From contig NZ_WNKT01000004.1 in assembly GCF_009720725.1 (NCBI RefSeq), positions 1 to 64,000 of the forward strand: a DNA stretch of 64,000 nucleotides. The letters run 5' to 3'. The notes beneath the pieces are model-generated. The model was not told where the DNA came from. It saw only the letters and a program-made list of their open reading frames with translations, and searched no databases. Origin of the DNA: Allochromatium palmeri (lineage in GTDB: Bacteria; Pseudomonadota; Gammaproteobacteria; Chromatiales; Chromatiaceae). Of the stretch, positions 44,698-54,256 are shown in pieces. How positions within the stretch are numbered: the first letter of the stretch is position 1; each line of letters starts with the position of its first letter. The translations under genes were made by a program, and so were the position numbers.

Positions 44698-46662
44698 ATG
44701 GCGACTTCCAGCGACGAGATGAAGATGAAGCCGACCTGGCGTCGATTCGAGGACGGCGACCACATCTGGGACAACCTGACCGATAAGATCTTCAATCAGG
44801 ACCAATCCCACAAGTGTCCGACCTACGTCCACAAGACGCCGCCCTGTCAGGGGAGCTGTCCCTCGGGCGAAGACATCCGTGGCTGGCTGCAGATCGTGCG
44901 CGGCATGGAGCAGCCGCCGCAGGGCATGGACTGGCGCGAGTACGCCTTCCGTCGCTCCACCGAGGCCAATCCCTTCCCGGCGATGATGGGCCGCGTCTGC
45001 CCGGCGCCCTGTCAGGACGGCTGTAATCGCAACGAGCTGGAAGACTTCGTCGGTATCAACTCGGTCGAGCAGTTCATCGGCGACACCGCTATCACCAACG
45101 GCTATACCTTCGACGCACCCGAACTCGACACCGGCAAGCGCATCGCCATCGTCGGCGGCGGTCCGGCGGGTCTGGCGGCGGCCTATCAACTGCGCCGCAA
45201 GGGTCATAGCTGCACCATCTTCGAGGCCAACGACGGCCTGGGCGGCATGTTCCGCTTCGGCATCCCCGGCTATCGCGTGCCGCGCGACAAGCTCGACGCC
45301 GAGATCCAGCGCATCCTGGATATGGGCCGCGTCGAGGTCAAGCTCAAGACCCGCATCGGCAGCGATGTCACGGTCGAGCAGCTCGAAAAAGACTACGACG
45401 CCATCCTCTGGTCCATCGGCTGTCAAGCCGGTCGCGGTCTGCCGGTTCCGGGCTGGGAGGGCACGCCCAACTGTGTCACGGGTGTCGCCTTCCTCAAAGC
45501 CTTCAACGAAGGTCGCATGAAGGTCACCGCCGGTAAGGTCGTCTGCGTCGGCGGCGGCGACACCTCGATCGACGTGGTCTCGGTTGCACGCCGTCTCGGC
45601 CACATCGACAGCCCGAGCAAGAGCGATCTGCCCGAGACCGTCATCCGCGACGGCTATGTCGCCCATGACGCGGCCGGTGCGGCGGCGGCTCAGGGCGCCA
45701 TCGTGACGCTCACCTCGCTGTTCACCCGCGACAAGATGACTGCCTCCGAGCATGAGGTCGATGACGCGACCCGCGAGGGTGTGACCATTCTCGACGGCGT
45801 GATGCCGCTCGAAGTCATCAAGGACGCCAATGGCCGCGCGACCGGCCTGCGGGTCGCTGACTGCAACATGACCGATGGCCGTCCGACCCCGGTCGAGGGG
45901 ACCGAGCGCGTGCTCGAAGCCGATCTGATCGTCTCAGCGATCGGGCAGGGGGGTGATCTCTCGGGTCTGGAGCCGCTCGACAACGGGCGCGGGCTGATGG
46001 ATTCCGACAAGTTCTATCAGGTGCCGGGCAAGGCCGGTCACTTCGTCGCCGGCGACATCATTCGTCCGCACCTGCTGACCACCGCCATCGGTCAGGCCTG
46101 GATCGCCGCCGACTCGATCGACGCCTATGTGATGCAGGCTGAGCACAAGCGCCGACCCAAGGTTGATGTGCACCACTTCAACCTGCTCGACAAGCTCACC
46201 GAGACCAATCTGGCCCCCGAGTCCTTCGTCGCCGATCAGGCCGGCGATATGCGCGGAACCTCGGATGCCAACTATGCGATCCACAACTACGAAGATCGCT
46301 CCGGTGCCGAGGTCATCCCGCACGATGAGCTTTTCCTCGGGCACTTCAACTATGTGGCGCGCAATCTGCGCAAGGAAGAAGTTCCCAGCTCCGATGAGGT
46401 GCTCGGTCACTTCCACGAGCGCGTCATCGGTCTGACCGAACAGGAAGCGATCGACGAGGCCAAGCGCTGCATGAGCTGCGGCATGTGCTTCGAGTGCGAC
46501 AACTGCGTCATCTTCTGTCCGCAGGATGCCGTCTATCGCGTCGACAAGTCCGAGCGCACGACCGGCCGTTATGTCGCCACCGACTACGCCAAGTGCATCG
46601 GCTGTCACATCTGCGCCGACGTCTGTCCGACCGGCTATATCAAGATGGGTCTGGGCGAGTGA
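44698..46662 (+). CDS. dsrL: DsrL, NAD(P)H:acceptor iron-sulfur flavoprotein
   Basis: A 654-residue relative of the small subunit of glutamate synthase. In A. vinosum DsrL is essential for sulfur globule oxidation and passes electrons between DsrAB and NAD(P). The N-terminal cluster region has CPTYVHKTPPCQGSCP and CPAPCQDGC. An FAD-binding Rossmann motif (IAIVGGGPAGLAAAY) and an NAD(P)-binding region (VVCVGGGDTSIDV) follow. A C-terminal ferredoxin domain has CMSCGMCFECDNC and CIGCHICADVCP. The ATG at 44698 has GGAGA upstream. Confidence 0.97.
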   Translation: MATSSDEMKMKPTWRRFEDGDHIWDNLTDKIFNQDQSHKCPTYVHKTPPCQGSCPSGEDIRGWLQIVRGMEQPPQGMDWREYAFRRSTEANPFPAMMGRVCPAPCQDGCNRNELEDFVGINSVEQFIGDTAITNGYTFDAPELDTGKRIAIVGGGPAGLAAAYQLRRKGHSCTIFEANDGLGGMFRFGIPGYRVPRDKLDAEIQRILDMGRVEVKLKTRIGSDVTVEQLEKDYDAILWSIGCQAGRGLPVPGWEGTPNCVTGVAFLKAFNEGRMKVTAGKVVCVGGGDTSIDVVSVARRLGHIDSPSKSDLPETVIRDGYVAHDAAGAAAAQGAIVTLTSLFTRDKMTASEHEVDDATREGVTILDGVMPLEVIKDANGRATGLRVADCNMTDGRPTPVEGTERVLEADLIVSAIGQGGDLSGLEPLDNGRGLMDSDKFYQVPGKAGHFVAGDIIRPHLLTTAIGQAWIAADSIDAYVMQAEHKRRPKVDVHHFNLLDKLTETNLAPESFVADQAGDMRGTSDANYAIHNYEDRSGAEVIPHDELFLGHFNYVARNLRKEEVPSSDEVLGHFHERVIGLTEQEAIDEAKRCMSCGMCFECDNCVIFCPQDAVYRVDKSERTTGRYVATDYAKCIGCHICADVCPTGYIKMGLGE

Positions 46663-46679
46663 GGCCCCTGGAGGCGTCG

Positions 46680-47156
46680 ATGGCCAAAGCCGCAGTCAGA
46701 ATCGGTCTCGTCGTCCTGGGGCTGGTCTGGGGAGCGTTTGCCGCCCAGACCGTCCTGGCCGATGAGGTCAAGCGATATGTGGTCGAGGGTTCGCCGGCCG
46801 CTGAGCTGGATGCCTGCGTCGAACCGACCGATCAGATGCGCCGCATGCACATGGAATTCATCAAGCATCAGCGCATCGAGACAGTTCACGAGGGCATCCG
46901 GGACACCAAGTACAGCCTCACCGGATGCGTCGACTGTCACATCAGTTATGACGCAAACCAGAATCCTCGGCCGATCGACCAGCCCGATCAGTTCTGTGGG
47001 GCCTGTCACAACTATGCCGCCGTGGATCTGAACTGCTTCGACTGTCACGCCTCCGTACCCAACCGGCCCGGTGCCGATGCCGAGACCGCGCATCGGGCCG
47101 CTGGTGTCCTGGGACAGGTCGCGAGCACGCCTCACAAGGAGGCCAGTGAACAATGA
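46680..47156 (+). CDS. dsrJ: DsrJ, triheme cytochrome c of the DsrMKJOP complex
   Basis: A 158-residue periplasmic protein held by an N-terminal signal-anchor. Three heme-binding motifs are present: CVDCH (83-87), CGACH (106-110) and CFDCH (119-123). C46, which serves as an unusual distal His/Cys heme ligand in A. vinosum DsrJ, is conserved. GGAGG lies about 6-7 bases before the ATG at 46680, right after dsrL. The end overlaps dsrO by 4 bases. Confidence 0.96.
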   Translation: MAKAAVRIGLVVLGLVWGAFAAQTVLADEVKRYVVEGSPAAELDACVEPTDQMRRMHMEFIKHQRIETVHEGIRDTKYSLTGCVDCHISYDANQNPRPIDQPDQFCGACHNYAAVDLNCFDCHASVPNRPGADAETAHRAAGVLGQVASTPHKEASEQ

Positions 47157-47959
47157 ACGAGAACGAGACACGTACCGAATCCACGCACGACACGCCCCAG
47201 GCTCCAGATGTCGACGGCGCCCGCCGCGGTTTCATCGGCACGGCGGCTGGATTGAGCGCCGCCGCCCTGGTGGCGCCGGGCGTCTTTCTGCACAGCGTCG
47301 CGGCGGCTCCGCGTACTGAGCCGGTGACGAGCGATGTGCGCTGGGGCCTGCTGATCGACACCGCCAAATGTGCCGAGGGCTGTTCGGCCTGTGTCGAAGC
47401 CTGTGATCGCGAAAACGGGCTGGATCTCCAGGAGCCGCAAGGCTCAGAGTCCAAGTGGGAACACCAGAAAGCGGTCTGGATCCGCAAGGTCAAGCTCCAG
47501 GACAACCAGACCGGGCGCATCACCCAGTTGCCGCTGATGTGCCAGCACTGCGAAGATCCGCCCTGTGTCGATGTCTGTCCGACCGGCGCCTCCTTCAAGC
47601 GTGCCGATGGCATCGTCATGGTCGACCGTCATCTGTGCATTGGCTGTCGTTATTGCATGATGGCCTGTCCCTACAAGGCGCGCAGCTTCGTCCATCAGGA
47701 GACGCATGGTCAGCTCACGGCCGTGCCGCGCGGCAAGGGGTGTGTCGAGAGCTGCAACCTGTGCGTGCACCGGCGCGACTATGGCGAGGCATCGACGGCC
47801 TGCGTCGATGCCTGCGTGCAGGAAGGGCACGAGGCCATCGTCTTCGGCGATCTCAAGGATCCCAACAGCGTTATCAGCCAGCGTCTGCGCGAGCTCCCGA
47901 GCCGGCAGATTCGCGAAGATCTGGTGTTGAACACCGGCGTGCGCTACGCGGGCGTCTGA
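47153..47959 (+). CDS. dsrO: DsrO, Tat-exported ferredoxin-like protein
   Basis: A 268-residue periplasmic iron-sulfur protein of the DsrMKJOP complex. The twin-arginine signal is visible (RRGFIGTAAGLSAAALVAPG, R24-R25). Four ferredoxin clusters follow in the NrfC/HybA order: CAEGCSACVEAC, CQHCEDPPCVDVCP, CIGCRYCMMACP and CNLCVHRR with later cysteines. It would pass electrons between DsrJ and DsrP. Start overlaps the dsrJ stop (ATGA). Confidence 0.96.
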   Translation: MNENETRTESTHDTPQAPDVDGARRGFIGTAAGLSAAALVAPGVFLHSVAAAPRTEPVTSDVRWGLLIDTAKCAEGCSACVEACDRENGLDLQEPQGSESKWEHQKAVWIRKVKLQDNQTGRITQLPLMCQHCEDPPCVDVCPTGASFKRADGIVMVDRHLCIGCRYCMMACPYKARSFVHQETHGQLTAVPRGKGCVESCNLCVHRRDYGEASTACVDACVQEGHEAIVFGDLKDPNSVISQRLRELPSRQIREDLVLNTGVRYAGV

Positions 47960-48048
47960 GCCTTCGGACGGCGCACGCTGTGGTCGTCGTCCCAAACAAC
48001 TGAGAGATCGCGGATCACATTGAGCGCGGTTCAAGTACAGGTGAAGTG

Positions 48049-49299
48049 ATGAAACGAGTCGTCTATCGCGAATGGCGCATCCCGCCCGAGCGTTACTGGA
48101 GTCTGCTGGGCTTCCTGGCGGCCCTGATCGGGATCGCGGCGCTCTCATTCGGCTACATGGAACATCAGGGCCACTGGGTCAGTGGCATGAACAACTCCGT
48201 GGTCTGGGGTATGCCGCACGTCTTCGCGGTCTTCCTCATCATCGCCGCCTCGGGAGCGCTCAACATCGCCTCCATCGGCACTGTGTTCAAAAAGCCGATC
48301 TACAAACCGCTCGGTCGACTCTCGGGTCTGCTGGCGGTGGCGATGCTGATGGGGGGGCTGCTGGTGCTGGTCATGGATCTCGGGCGCCCCGAGCGTCTGA
48401 TCGTGGCCATGACCAACTACAATTTCAGCTCCATCTTCGCCTGGAATATCTTCCTCTACACCGGCTTCATGGCCATTGTCATCGCCTATCTGTGGTCAAT
48501 GGCCGACCGCAAGGGCGGACCCTTCAATTATCCGATCGGCATGCTGGCGCTGGTGTGGCGTCTGGCCCTGACCACGGGTACCGGCTCGATCTTCGGCTTC
48601 CTGGTTGCGCGTCAGGCCTATGACGCGGCGATTCTCGGCCCGATGTTCGTGGCGCTGTCCTTTGCCTATGGGCTGGCGGTGTTCATGCTGGTGCTCATCT
48701 TCGGTTTCGAGGAGGAAGGGCGTCCGATCGGACCGCGCATGATGCGTCGTCTGCGCAATCTGCTCGCGCTCTTTATCAGCGTGGCGCTCTATTTCATCCT
48801 GATCTACCACCTGACCAACCTCTATATCGCCAAGAACGACAGTCTGGAGCACTGGCTGCTGCTCAGCGGCGGGATCTACACCGCCCTGTTCTGGGGCGGC
48901 TGGATTCTGGCCGGCAGTCTGGTGCCGATGTGGATTCTCTATCACCCGGTGTTGAGTCAGAAGCGCGATTGGATCGTCGCCGCCTGCGCCCTGGTCATCG
49001 TCGGTGGATTCGCGGCCATGTATGTCATCATCATCGGCAGCCAGGCCTTCCCGATGGCGATGTTCCCCGGATACACCATCCTGGAGTCCGGATTCACCGA
49101 TGGCGTCAACGGTGCAGCGGCGCCCTATTGGCCGACTATTCCCGAGATCCTGCTCGGTCTGGGCGGTGTGGCCGTGGCACTGCTGATCACCGTGGTCGGG
49201 GTGCGTGTGCTGCAATTCCTGCCTGAGTCGCTGGCCGACGACGTGGTCGCGTTGGACGAGGAGACTCTGGACGCGGCGCCCTTCGCCAAACCGGCTTGA
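48049..49299 (+). CDS. dsrP: DsrP, NrfD/PsrC-like membrane subunit
   Basis: A 416-residue integral membrane protein with about ten helices in the NrfD family, which interacts with quinones. It completes the transmembrane DsrMKJOP complex. The ATG at 48049 has AGGTG 9-10 bases upstream; a GTG three bases earlier is also possible. The stop is followed directly by dsrN, which starts one base later. Confidence 0.95.
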   Translation: MKRVVYREWRIPPERYWSLLGFLAALIGIAALSFGYMEHQGHWVSGMNNSVVWGMPHVFAVFLIIAASGALNIASIGTVFKKPIYKPLGRLSGLLAVAMLMGGLLVLVMDLGRPERLIVAMTNYNFSSIFAWNIFLYTGFMAIVIAYLWSMADRKGGPFNYPIGMLALVWRLALTTGTGSIFGFLVARQAYDAAILGPMFVALSFAYGLAVFMLVLIFGFEEEGRPIGPRMMRRLRNLLALFISVALYFILIYHLTNLYIAKNDSLEHWLLLSGGIYTALFWGGWILAGSLVPMWILYHPVLSQKRDWIVAACALVIVGGFAAMYVIIIGSQAFPMAMFPGYTILESGFTDGVNGAAAPYWPTIPEILLGLGGVAVALLITVVGVRVLQFLPESLADDVVALDEETLDAAPFAKPA

Positions 49300-49300
49300 G

Positions 49301-50674
49301 ATGTCGCATCTCTATATCGCCGCGCCGCAGAAGTCCTCCGGCAAGACCACGCTCTCGATCGGTCTCTGCCGGGAGTTCACGCGGCGCGGTTTGACCGTGC
49401 AGCCATTCAAGAAGGGGCCGGACTACATCGACCCTCTGTGGCTTGCTCAGGCGGCTGGACGTGCCTGCTTCAATCTCGACTTCCACACCGCGCCCGAGCC
49501 CGAGATCCGCGCGGCCTTCGCCCAGGAGCTGGGCACGGCCGATCTGGGTCTGATCGAGGGTAATGTCGGGCTGTTCGACAGCACCGATCTTCAGGGCGCG
49601 TACAGCAATGCCGAGCTGGCCAAGCTGATCGGTGCGCCCGTGGTGCTGGTGGTCAACTGTCATGGACTCGCGCGCGGAATCGCGCCGCTGCTCCAGGGCT
49701 ATCAGGCCTTCGATTCCGAACTCGATATTGCCGGCGTGATCCTGAACAAGGTCGGCGGCGGGCGGCATGGCGAGAATCTGGTGCGCGTCGTCGAGCATTA
49801 CACTGATCTGCCGGTGCTGGGTCTGCTGCGCCGTGCCGACGAGATCGGCATCTCGGAGCGCCATCTAGGCCTGATGCCGAGCAACGAGACCGAAGACGCC
49901 GAGACCTGGATCGAGGGCATCCGTGCCCGTATCGCCGAGCAAATCGATTTGGATCGGCTGCTCGCGATCGCCGAGCGCGCCCCACGCCCCCAGCCTGAGC
50001 CGGCCAGCGTCATCCAGCCCGCGCATCATGGCGATCTGGTGCGCATCGGCATCGCCCGTGATGCCGCCTTCGGCTTCTACTATCCAGACGATCTGCGCGC
50101 GCTCGCCGCCGGCGGGGCTTCGCTGGTGCCCTTCAGTCCGCTCACTGACAGCGATTTACCCAGAGTCGACGCGCTCTTCATCGGCGGCGGTTTTCCTGAA
50201 TATCGCATGGCCGAGCTGGAAGACAATCGGCTGATGCGTCAGGCGATCCGCGACTTCATCGCCGACGATCACCCGTTGTATGCCGAATGCGGTGGCCTCA
50301 TGTACCTGTGCGCCGGACTGAGCTGGCGTGACGAGCGGCGTGAAATGGTCGGTGCGCTCGACGCCGAGGTCCAGATGCACGACCGACCCCAGGGACGCGG
50401 CTATGTGCGTCTGAGCGAGACCGACGCCTTTCCCTGGCCGCGCCTGGGCGCTGAGCCGGACGTGATCGCCGCCCATGAGTTCCATCACTCGGCGATCCTG
50501 GAGCCGGACCCCGACTGGCGCTATGGCTATGCCGTGCAGCGGGGCGTGGGCATCGACGGCTCGCACGACGGCATCGTCCAGGGTAATCTGTTGGCCTGTT
50601 ACAGCCATCTGCGCGCCGTGGGCGGCAACCGCTGGACCGATCGGTTTCTGGCTCATATTCGTCGCACGCTTTGA
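49301..50674 (+). CDS. dsrN: DsrN, siroheme amidase (CobB/CbiA-like)
   Basis: A 457-residue glutamine-dependent amidase of the cobyrinate a,c-diamide synthase family, thought to amidate siroheme for DsrAB. It has a P-loop-like start (APQKSSGKTTLSIGL), FKKGPDYIDP, an N-terminal ATPase region and a C-terminal class I glutamine-amidotransferase domain (IGGGFPEYRM, YAECGGLMYL with the nucleophilic Cys, late HEFHHS). The ATG at 49301 is one base after the dsrP stop. The open frame upstream is dsrP antiphase sequence. Confidence 0.96.
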   Translation: MSHLYIAAPQKSSGKTTLSIGLCREFTRRGLTVQPFKKGPDYIDPLWLAQAAGRACFNLDFHTAPEPEIRAAFAQELGTADLGLIEGNVGLFDSTDLQGAYSNAELAKLIGAPVVLVVNCHGLARGIAPLLQGYQAFDSELDIAGVILNKVGGGRHGENLVRVVEHYTDLPVLGLLRRADEIGISERHLGLMPSNETEDAETWIEGIRARIAEQIDLDRLLAIAERAPRPQPEPASVIQPAHHGDLVRIGIARDAAFGFYYPDDLRALAAGGASLVPFSPLTDSDLPRVDALFIGGGFPEYRMAELEDNRLMRQAIRDFIADDHPLYAECGGLMYLCAGLSWRDERREMVGALDAEVQMHDRPQGRGYVRLSETDAFPWPRLGAEPDVIAAHEFHHSAILEPDPDWRYGYAVQRGVGIDGSHDGIVQGNLLACYSHLRAVGGNRWTDRFLAHIRRTL

Positions 50675-50771
50675 GAGCCTGCGGCGCGCTGTTTTACCTT
50701 CGACCTTGAGCCGTGTCGTCGATGAAGTTCACTGGTCTGTCGCGCTGGATGCGGTTCAAGAGGAGCCTGAG

Positions 50772-51086
50772 ATGTTCAAGCTGACACCCGCCGCCGCCGA
50801 GCAAGTCCTCAAGGCGGCCAAGCAAGGCGGTACCGAGGGCATGTGCCTGCGTCTGGCCGCCGGCCAGAATCCAGATGGAAGCATCGACTACCGCATGGGG
50901 TTCGACGATCTCACCGAGGATGATATTCGGCTGACCAGCGAGGGTGTCGAGCTGGTCATCGCGCCCGAGTTCGTTCCGCTGCTCGATCAGACGACCATGG
51001 ATTATGTCGAGCTGGAGCCGGGACAGTTCCACTTCATCTTTCTCAATCCAAAAGACCCCAACTATCATCCGCCGACTGAGAACTGA
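50772..51086 (+). CDS. dsrR: DsrR, A-type scaffold-like protein lacking cluster cysteines
   Basis: A 104-residue protein with the IscA/HesB fold (VLKAAKQGGTEGMCLRLAAG, TSEGVELVIAPEFVPLLDQTTMDYVE). The three cysteines of A-type scaffolds are absent; the only Cys is in GMCLRL. In A. vinosum DsrR affects DsrL levels and sulfur oxidation and is proposed to act after transcription. AGGAG precedes the ATG at 50772. The gap to dsrN has no gene. Confidence 0.95.
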   Translation: MFKLTPAAAEQVLKAAKQGGTEGMCLRLAAGQNPDGSIDYRMGFDDLTEDDIRLTSEGVELVIAPEFVPLLDQTTMDYVELEPGQFHFIFLNPKDPNYHPPTEN

Positions 51087-51101
51087 CCGCGCGTCCGGGC
51101 C

Positions 51102-52223
51102 ATGGATCTCAGTCACGAAGACAGTCTGCGTCTTCACGTCCTGCTGGCCAGTCAGCCGCTGGCGATCCGCATCGACGAGGGACGGATGCGGGTCCAGGGC
51201 CTGACCGAGCGCGGTGAATCGAGCGTTCAGCTCAATCCCAACACGGCGCCTGAGCGTTATCTGCGTCAGGTGCGCGAGCTCATCTCGGGTCAGGTGCTGG
51301 GTTCGCCGGGCGGTTATCCGGTCTATCTCAGCCGCTGGACCCGTCTGGGGCAGATGCGCGACGAGAGTCTGGCGCAACTGCTGCTGCTCGGTGAGCCGGA
51401 GGCGGTGGTCGCGGCTGTCGGCTCGCCCGGACTGACCGACGAGCTGGCGCATCGGGCCTGGTGGGCAATGGAAGAGGCCAGCAACGCGCGTCGGATGCTG
51501 GCCAATCCGCGCGTGCGCGACGGGCGCATGGGGCCGGTTCTGGCCGAGTATCTGCTCCAGTATCTGCCGTTCGAGACCGACTCGGAGGCGATGATGGAGA
51601 GCGTGCGGTTGATCCTGCAACCCGGACTGCTCGATGCCGAGCGGCGGGCTGATCTCTGGAGACGTTCGGCGCGCAAGCCGGCCTGGCTGGTGGGTTTTCT
51701 GCGTGCCGGGTTCGACGACTGGCCCGAGCCGATTCCGGCCCGTGTTGTACATCCTGAATCGCTGAAGTCTCTGTTAGGCGCGGATGATCCGGTCGCGCAT
51801 CTGTTCGCGCGACTCCAGACGCCGGACGGGCAGGGGTATCTCAAGACCGTGGCGCGCATTCTGGACAAACCGCCCAATCAAGAGGTTCTGCTTGCGGTTC
51901 TCGACTGTTTGCGCGCGACCTTCGCGCCACTGCGCCCCGAGGGCGATCCCAATCTCGGACTCGACGCCTTGAGTCGGGACGCCGAGGCCGTGCTGTCCAG
52001 CAATGCGCTCGATCCACGCCTGCTCGAACGAATGCGCGACTGTTCCGACTGTCGCCATGACCTTCAGGCCATGCGCTTTCTGTCGGGCGTCGGCTATGCC
52101 CTGATCCGGCCGCTCCTGTCCGATCCGACCACCCAGGGCACGCTCATGCGCCGCAAGCTCGCGCCCATGCTCGATGCCATCTTGAACCGGATCGACCGCT
52201 TGATGGGTGGCTCGCCGGGCTAG
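51102..52223 (+). CDS. dsrS: DsrS, conserved cytoplasmic protein of the dsr operon
   Basis: A 373-residue cytoplasmic protein without recognised domain, the last gene of the dsr operon. It begins MDLSHEDSLRLHVLLAS. In A. vinosum, loss of DsrS lowers expression of the late dsr gene products and sulfur oxidation rates, so it is regarded as a regulatory or maturation factor. It follows dsrR after 15 bases. No clear T-run terminator was found after the stop. Confidence 0.93.
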   Translation: MDLSHEDSLRLHVLLASQPLAIRIDEGRMRVQGLTERGESSVQLNPNTAPERYLRQVRELISGQVLGSPGGYPVYLSRWTRLGQMRDESLAQLLLLGEPEAVVAAVGSPGLTDELAHRAWWAMEEASNARRMLANPRVRDGRMGPVLAEYLLQYLPFETDSEAMMESVRLILQPGLLDAERRADLWRRSARKPAWLVGFLRAGFDDWPEPIPARVVHPESLKSLLGADDPVAHLFARLQTPDGQGYLKTVARILDKPPNQEVLLAVLDCLRATFAPLRPEGDPNLGLDALSRDAEAVLSSNALDPRLLERMRDCSDCRHDLQAMRFLSGVGYALIRPLLSDPTTQGTLMRRKLAPMLDAILNRIDRLMGGSPG

Positions 52224-52395
52224 ACCACCGGACAGGCCACCGCCGATCCGAAACTGGCTCTTGGGGGTGTCGCGGAAGAAATACCCCAGAGCGATGGCAC
52301 CATCCGTATCCTTGACTTCATTCGCTTGTCAAAGCGCGGAAGATTCGTACCGCCGCGAGACCCCCTGGCCAATGCGCCAAACTCCATGTCGACTC

Positions 52396-53259
52396 ATGCA
52401 CGCAAAGTTCCCAATGTCACTTGCAATACCGCGATCATACGTTGCTTTGCTGGTCGTGATTGGCGGCTTGACGGGATTCGCTGTGTTCGATGCCGTCAGG
52501 GCCGAGGCCGCGACACCAGGCTGGTCAGCGTCGATCACGCCGTTGGTGCGGCGGTCGGACGCCGAGATCCGACCGCTGAATCTGAGCTACGAGGTCAGTT
52601 GGAGCCAATGGCTACAGGCCGGCAGTCTGCACATCGCTTTCGCTCCAAAACACGGGCGTCAGCAGGCGCTGATCGAGGCCAGAGCCAGGGCGCAGAGCCT
52701 GGGTCCGGTGCGCGTGTTCTGGCCCTATGAAAGCTCGACGCGCGCGGAGATTTGGCGCCGGACGCTGTATCCGGCGCGCTTCGAGCATGAGCAGACCGAG
52801 AGTGGCGAGCGGGAAACCTACCAGGCGACCTATCGCAAGGGTGTGATGCATGTCGAGTCGACGCTGACGCCACGCGACAGGCGGGGGGTGGAGCGCGAGA
52901 CGCGAACCCATGAGCATGACCAGATTCGCGATGTGCTGTCTACGCTGCTGTTCCTTCAGCAAATCGATTTGAGTCAGCACCAGAGCCTCACGCTGTTGGT
53001 GCAACCCCTGGATCGTCTGTATCTGGTCTCCTTCACGGTCGTCGGCCAGGAGCAGCGCCGGGTCTTCGAGACACGCTGGAAGACGATCAAGCTTGCGGTC
53101 CGGATTCGTCGTGTCACGGATGACTACGAATTGGCCAGCTATAACAAACTGCGGAGTGCGACCCTCTGGCTCAGCAACGACGAGCACCGCGTCCCTGTCG
53201 AGATCCAGGCCGATCTGCGCGTCGGGTTCGTCTCCATGCGGTTGCGTCGTCTCGACTAA
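52396..53259 (+). CDS. Exported DUF3108-like protein
   Basis: About 287 residues, with an N-terminal signal peptide (SYVALLVVIGGLTGFAVF, cleavage near VRAEAA). The mature protein resembles DUF3108: LNLSYEVSWSQWLQAGSLHIAF, DVLSTLLFLQQIDL, LVQPLDRLYLVSFTVVGQEQ and a final VPVEIQADLRVGFVSMRL strand. Function unknown; probably periplasmic. The start is uncertain between 52396 and 52414 because no strong ribosome site is present. The preceding gap after dsrS holds nothing else I can name. Confidence 0.8.
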   Translation: MHAKFPMSLAIPRSYVALLVVIGGLTGFAVFDAVRAEAATPGWSASITPLVRRSDAEIRPLNLSYEVSWSQWLQAGSLHIAFAPKHGRQQALIEARARAQSLGPVRVFWPYESSTRAEIWRRTLYPARFEHEQTESGERETYQATYRKGVMHVESTLTPRDRRGVERETRTHEHDQIRDVLSTLLFLQQIDLSQHQSLTLLVQPLDRLYLVSFTVVGQEQRRVFETRWKTIKLAVRIRRVTDDYELASYNKLRSATLWLSNDEHRVPVEIQADLRVGFVSMRLRRLD

Positions 53260-53335
53260 ACCGCGTCCAGATTGGGAAACGTATTGTTTCGAGACGGGCG
53301 CCTCTTGGAATGACGCCTCTCGCTTTGGTCGAAGT

Positions 53336-53743
53336 TTAATCGCCAGGCAGCAACCAATTTTCGATCATCATGCCAGGATATCTGACAAAGTCCTTGGTGT
53401 TGTTCGTGACCAGGGTGAGGTTAAGCGACCGTGCGTGGGCGGCAATCAGTTTATCGAGCGCGTCCCTGCGGCTGTCGCGTGTCGCCAGTCGGATTGCGGC
53501 ATAGACCCGGCCCGCCGCCTCATCGAAGGGCGCGACCGGAATGTCTTCGATCAGACTGTCCAAGTGCGTGCGCTCCTGAGGCGGATTAGTCGAAACGGCC
53601 ACGCCATATTCCAGTTCAGCAAAGGTGATCGCTGACATCACGACATCGCCGACATGGCATTGGGCAAAGCGCTGAGCCACGATCTCAGGCTGGTGCTTGA
53701 TCAGGTAGATGCAGATGTTGGTATCGAGCATGTAGCGCGGCAT
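53336..53743 (-). CDS. vapC: VapC-type PIN-domain toxin
   Basis: A 135-residue PIN-domain ribonuclease. The acidic residues for metal binding are visible in MLDTNICIYLIK (D7), ITFAELEYGV, the RDALDKLIAAHA region and LVTNNTKDF. The ATG at 53743 shares one base with the vapB stop (TGATG). It is the toxin of a type II pair. Confidence 0.95.
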   Translation of the reverse strand: MPRYMLDTNICIYLIKHQPEIVAQRFAQCHVGDVVMSAITFAELEYGVAVSTNPPQERTHLDSLIEDIPVAPFDEAAGRVYAAIRLATRDSRRDALDKLIAAHARSLNLTLVTNNTKDFVRYPGMMIENWLLPGD

Positions 53744-53979
53744 CAGAGTCGATCCCGTTCGTCCTGTTCCTGGTCGCCGCGACCGTCCGCCATGAAGTCC
53801 GGAGAAAAACGGGCGAATTTGTCCAGCACGCCCGCCAGAGAGCGGCGGGCAGGGCGAATGCGCAGTTCGTCGCCGTGTCGTTCGATCTCCAGTTCGAGAT
53901 CCGTCCGCTCGAAGGCCAGGTCAGCCGGAATGCGCACGGCTTGCGAATTGCCGTTTTTGAATGCTCTCGTGATGTGCAT
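53743..53979 (-). CDS. vapB: VapB-type antitoxin
   Basis: A 78-residue AbrB/SpoVT-fold antitoxin. The N-terminus MHITRAFKNGNSQAVRIPADLAF is characteristic, and a toxin-binding C-terminal part follows. The start at 53979 is chosen over a longer frame reaching 54042 because it gives the family N-terminus. A repeated ATGTAC element upstream may be its operator. Confidence 0.92.
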   Translation of the reverse strand: MHITRAFKNGNSQAVRIPADLAFERTDLELEIERHGDELRIRPARRSLAGVLDKFARFSPDFMADGRGDQEQDERDRL

Positions 53980-53998
53980 GATCGATTCCGAGTGTTGG

Positions 53999-54015
53999 AT
54001 GTACGCTGTATGTAC
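53999..54015. promoter_or_regulatory. Candidate VapB operator repeat
   Basis: ATGTAC occurs twice (53999-54004 and 54010-54015) with an 11-base period, about one helical turn, 20 bases upstream of the vapB start. Each copy contains the palindrome GTAC. Autoregulation by VapBC complexes is usual; the site is a guess from position. Confidence 0.35.
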
Positions 54016-54256
54016 TTTAGTCGGGGATGTGGCGACGGGCAACTGTTAAACGGGTGGTGAACTGCATAATCACACGAGACGCAACAGTTTGCACAGTTCA
54101 CTGCAACGCAGCCGAAAACACCTCGATACGCGCCTCGCGCAAACTGGCCCGCCGCTTGCTGCCAGGAGACATGAGCCGCCCTGGAACTCAGAATGATCGC
54201 TTTGATCATCGTGCCCCGGGCGATCCTGTACCTCAAGCCGCCGGGAGATTAACACG

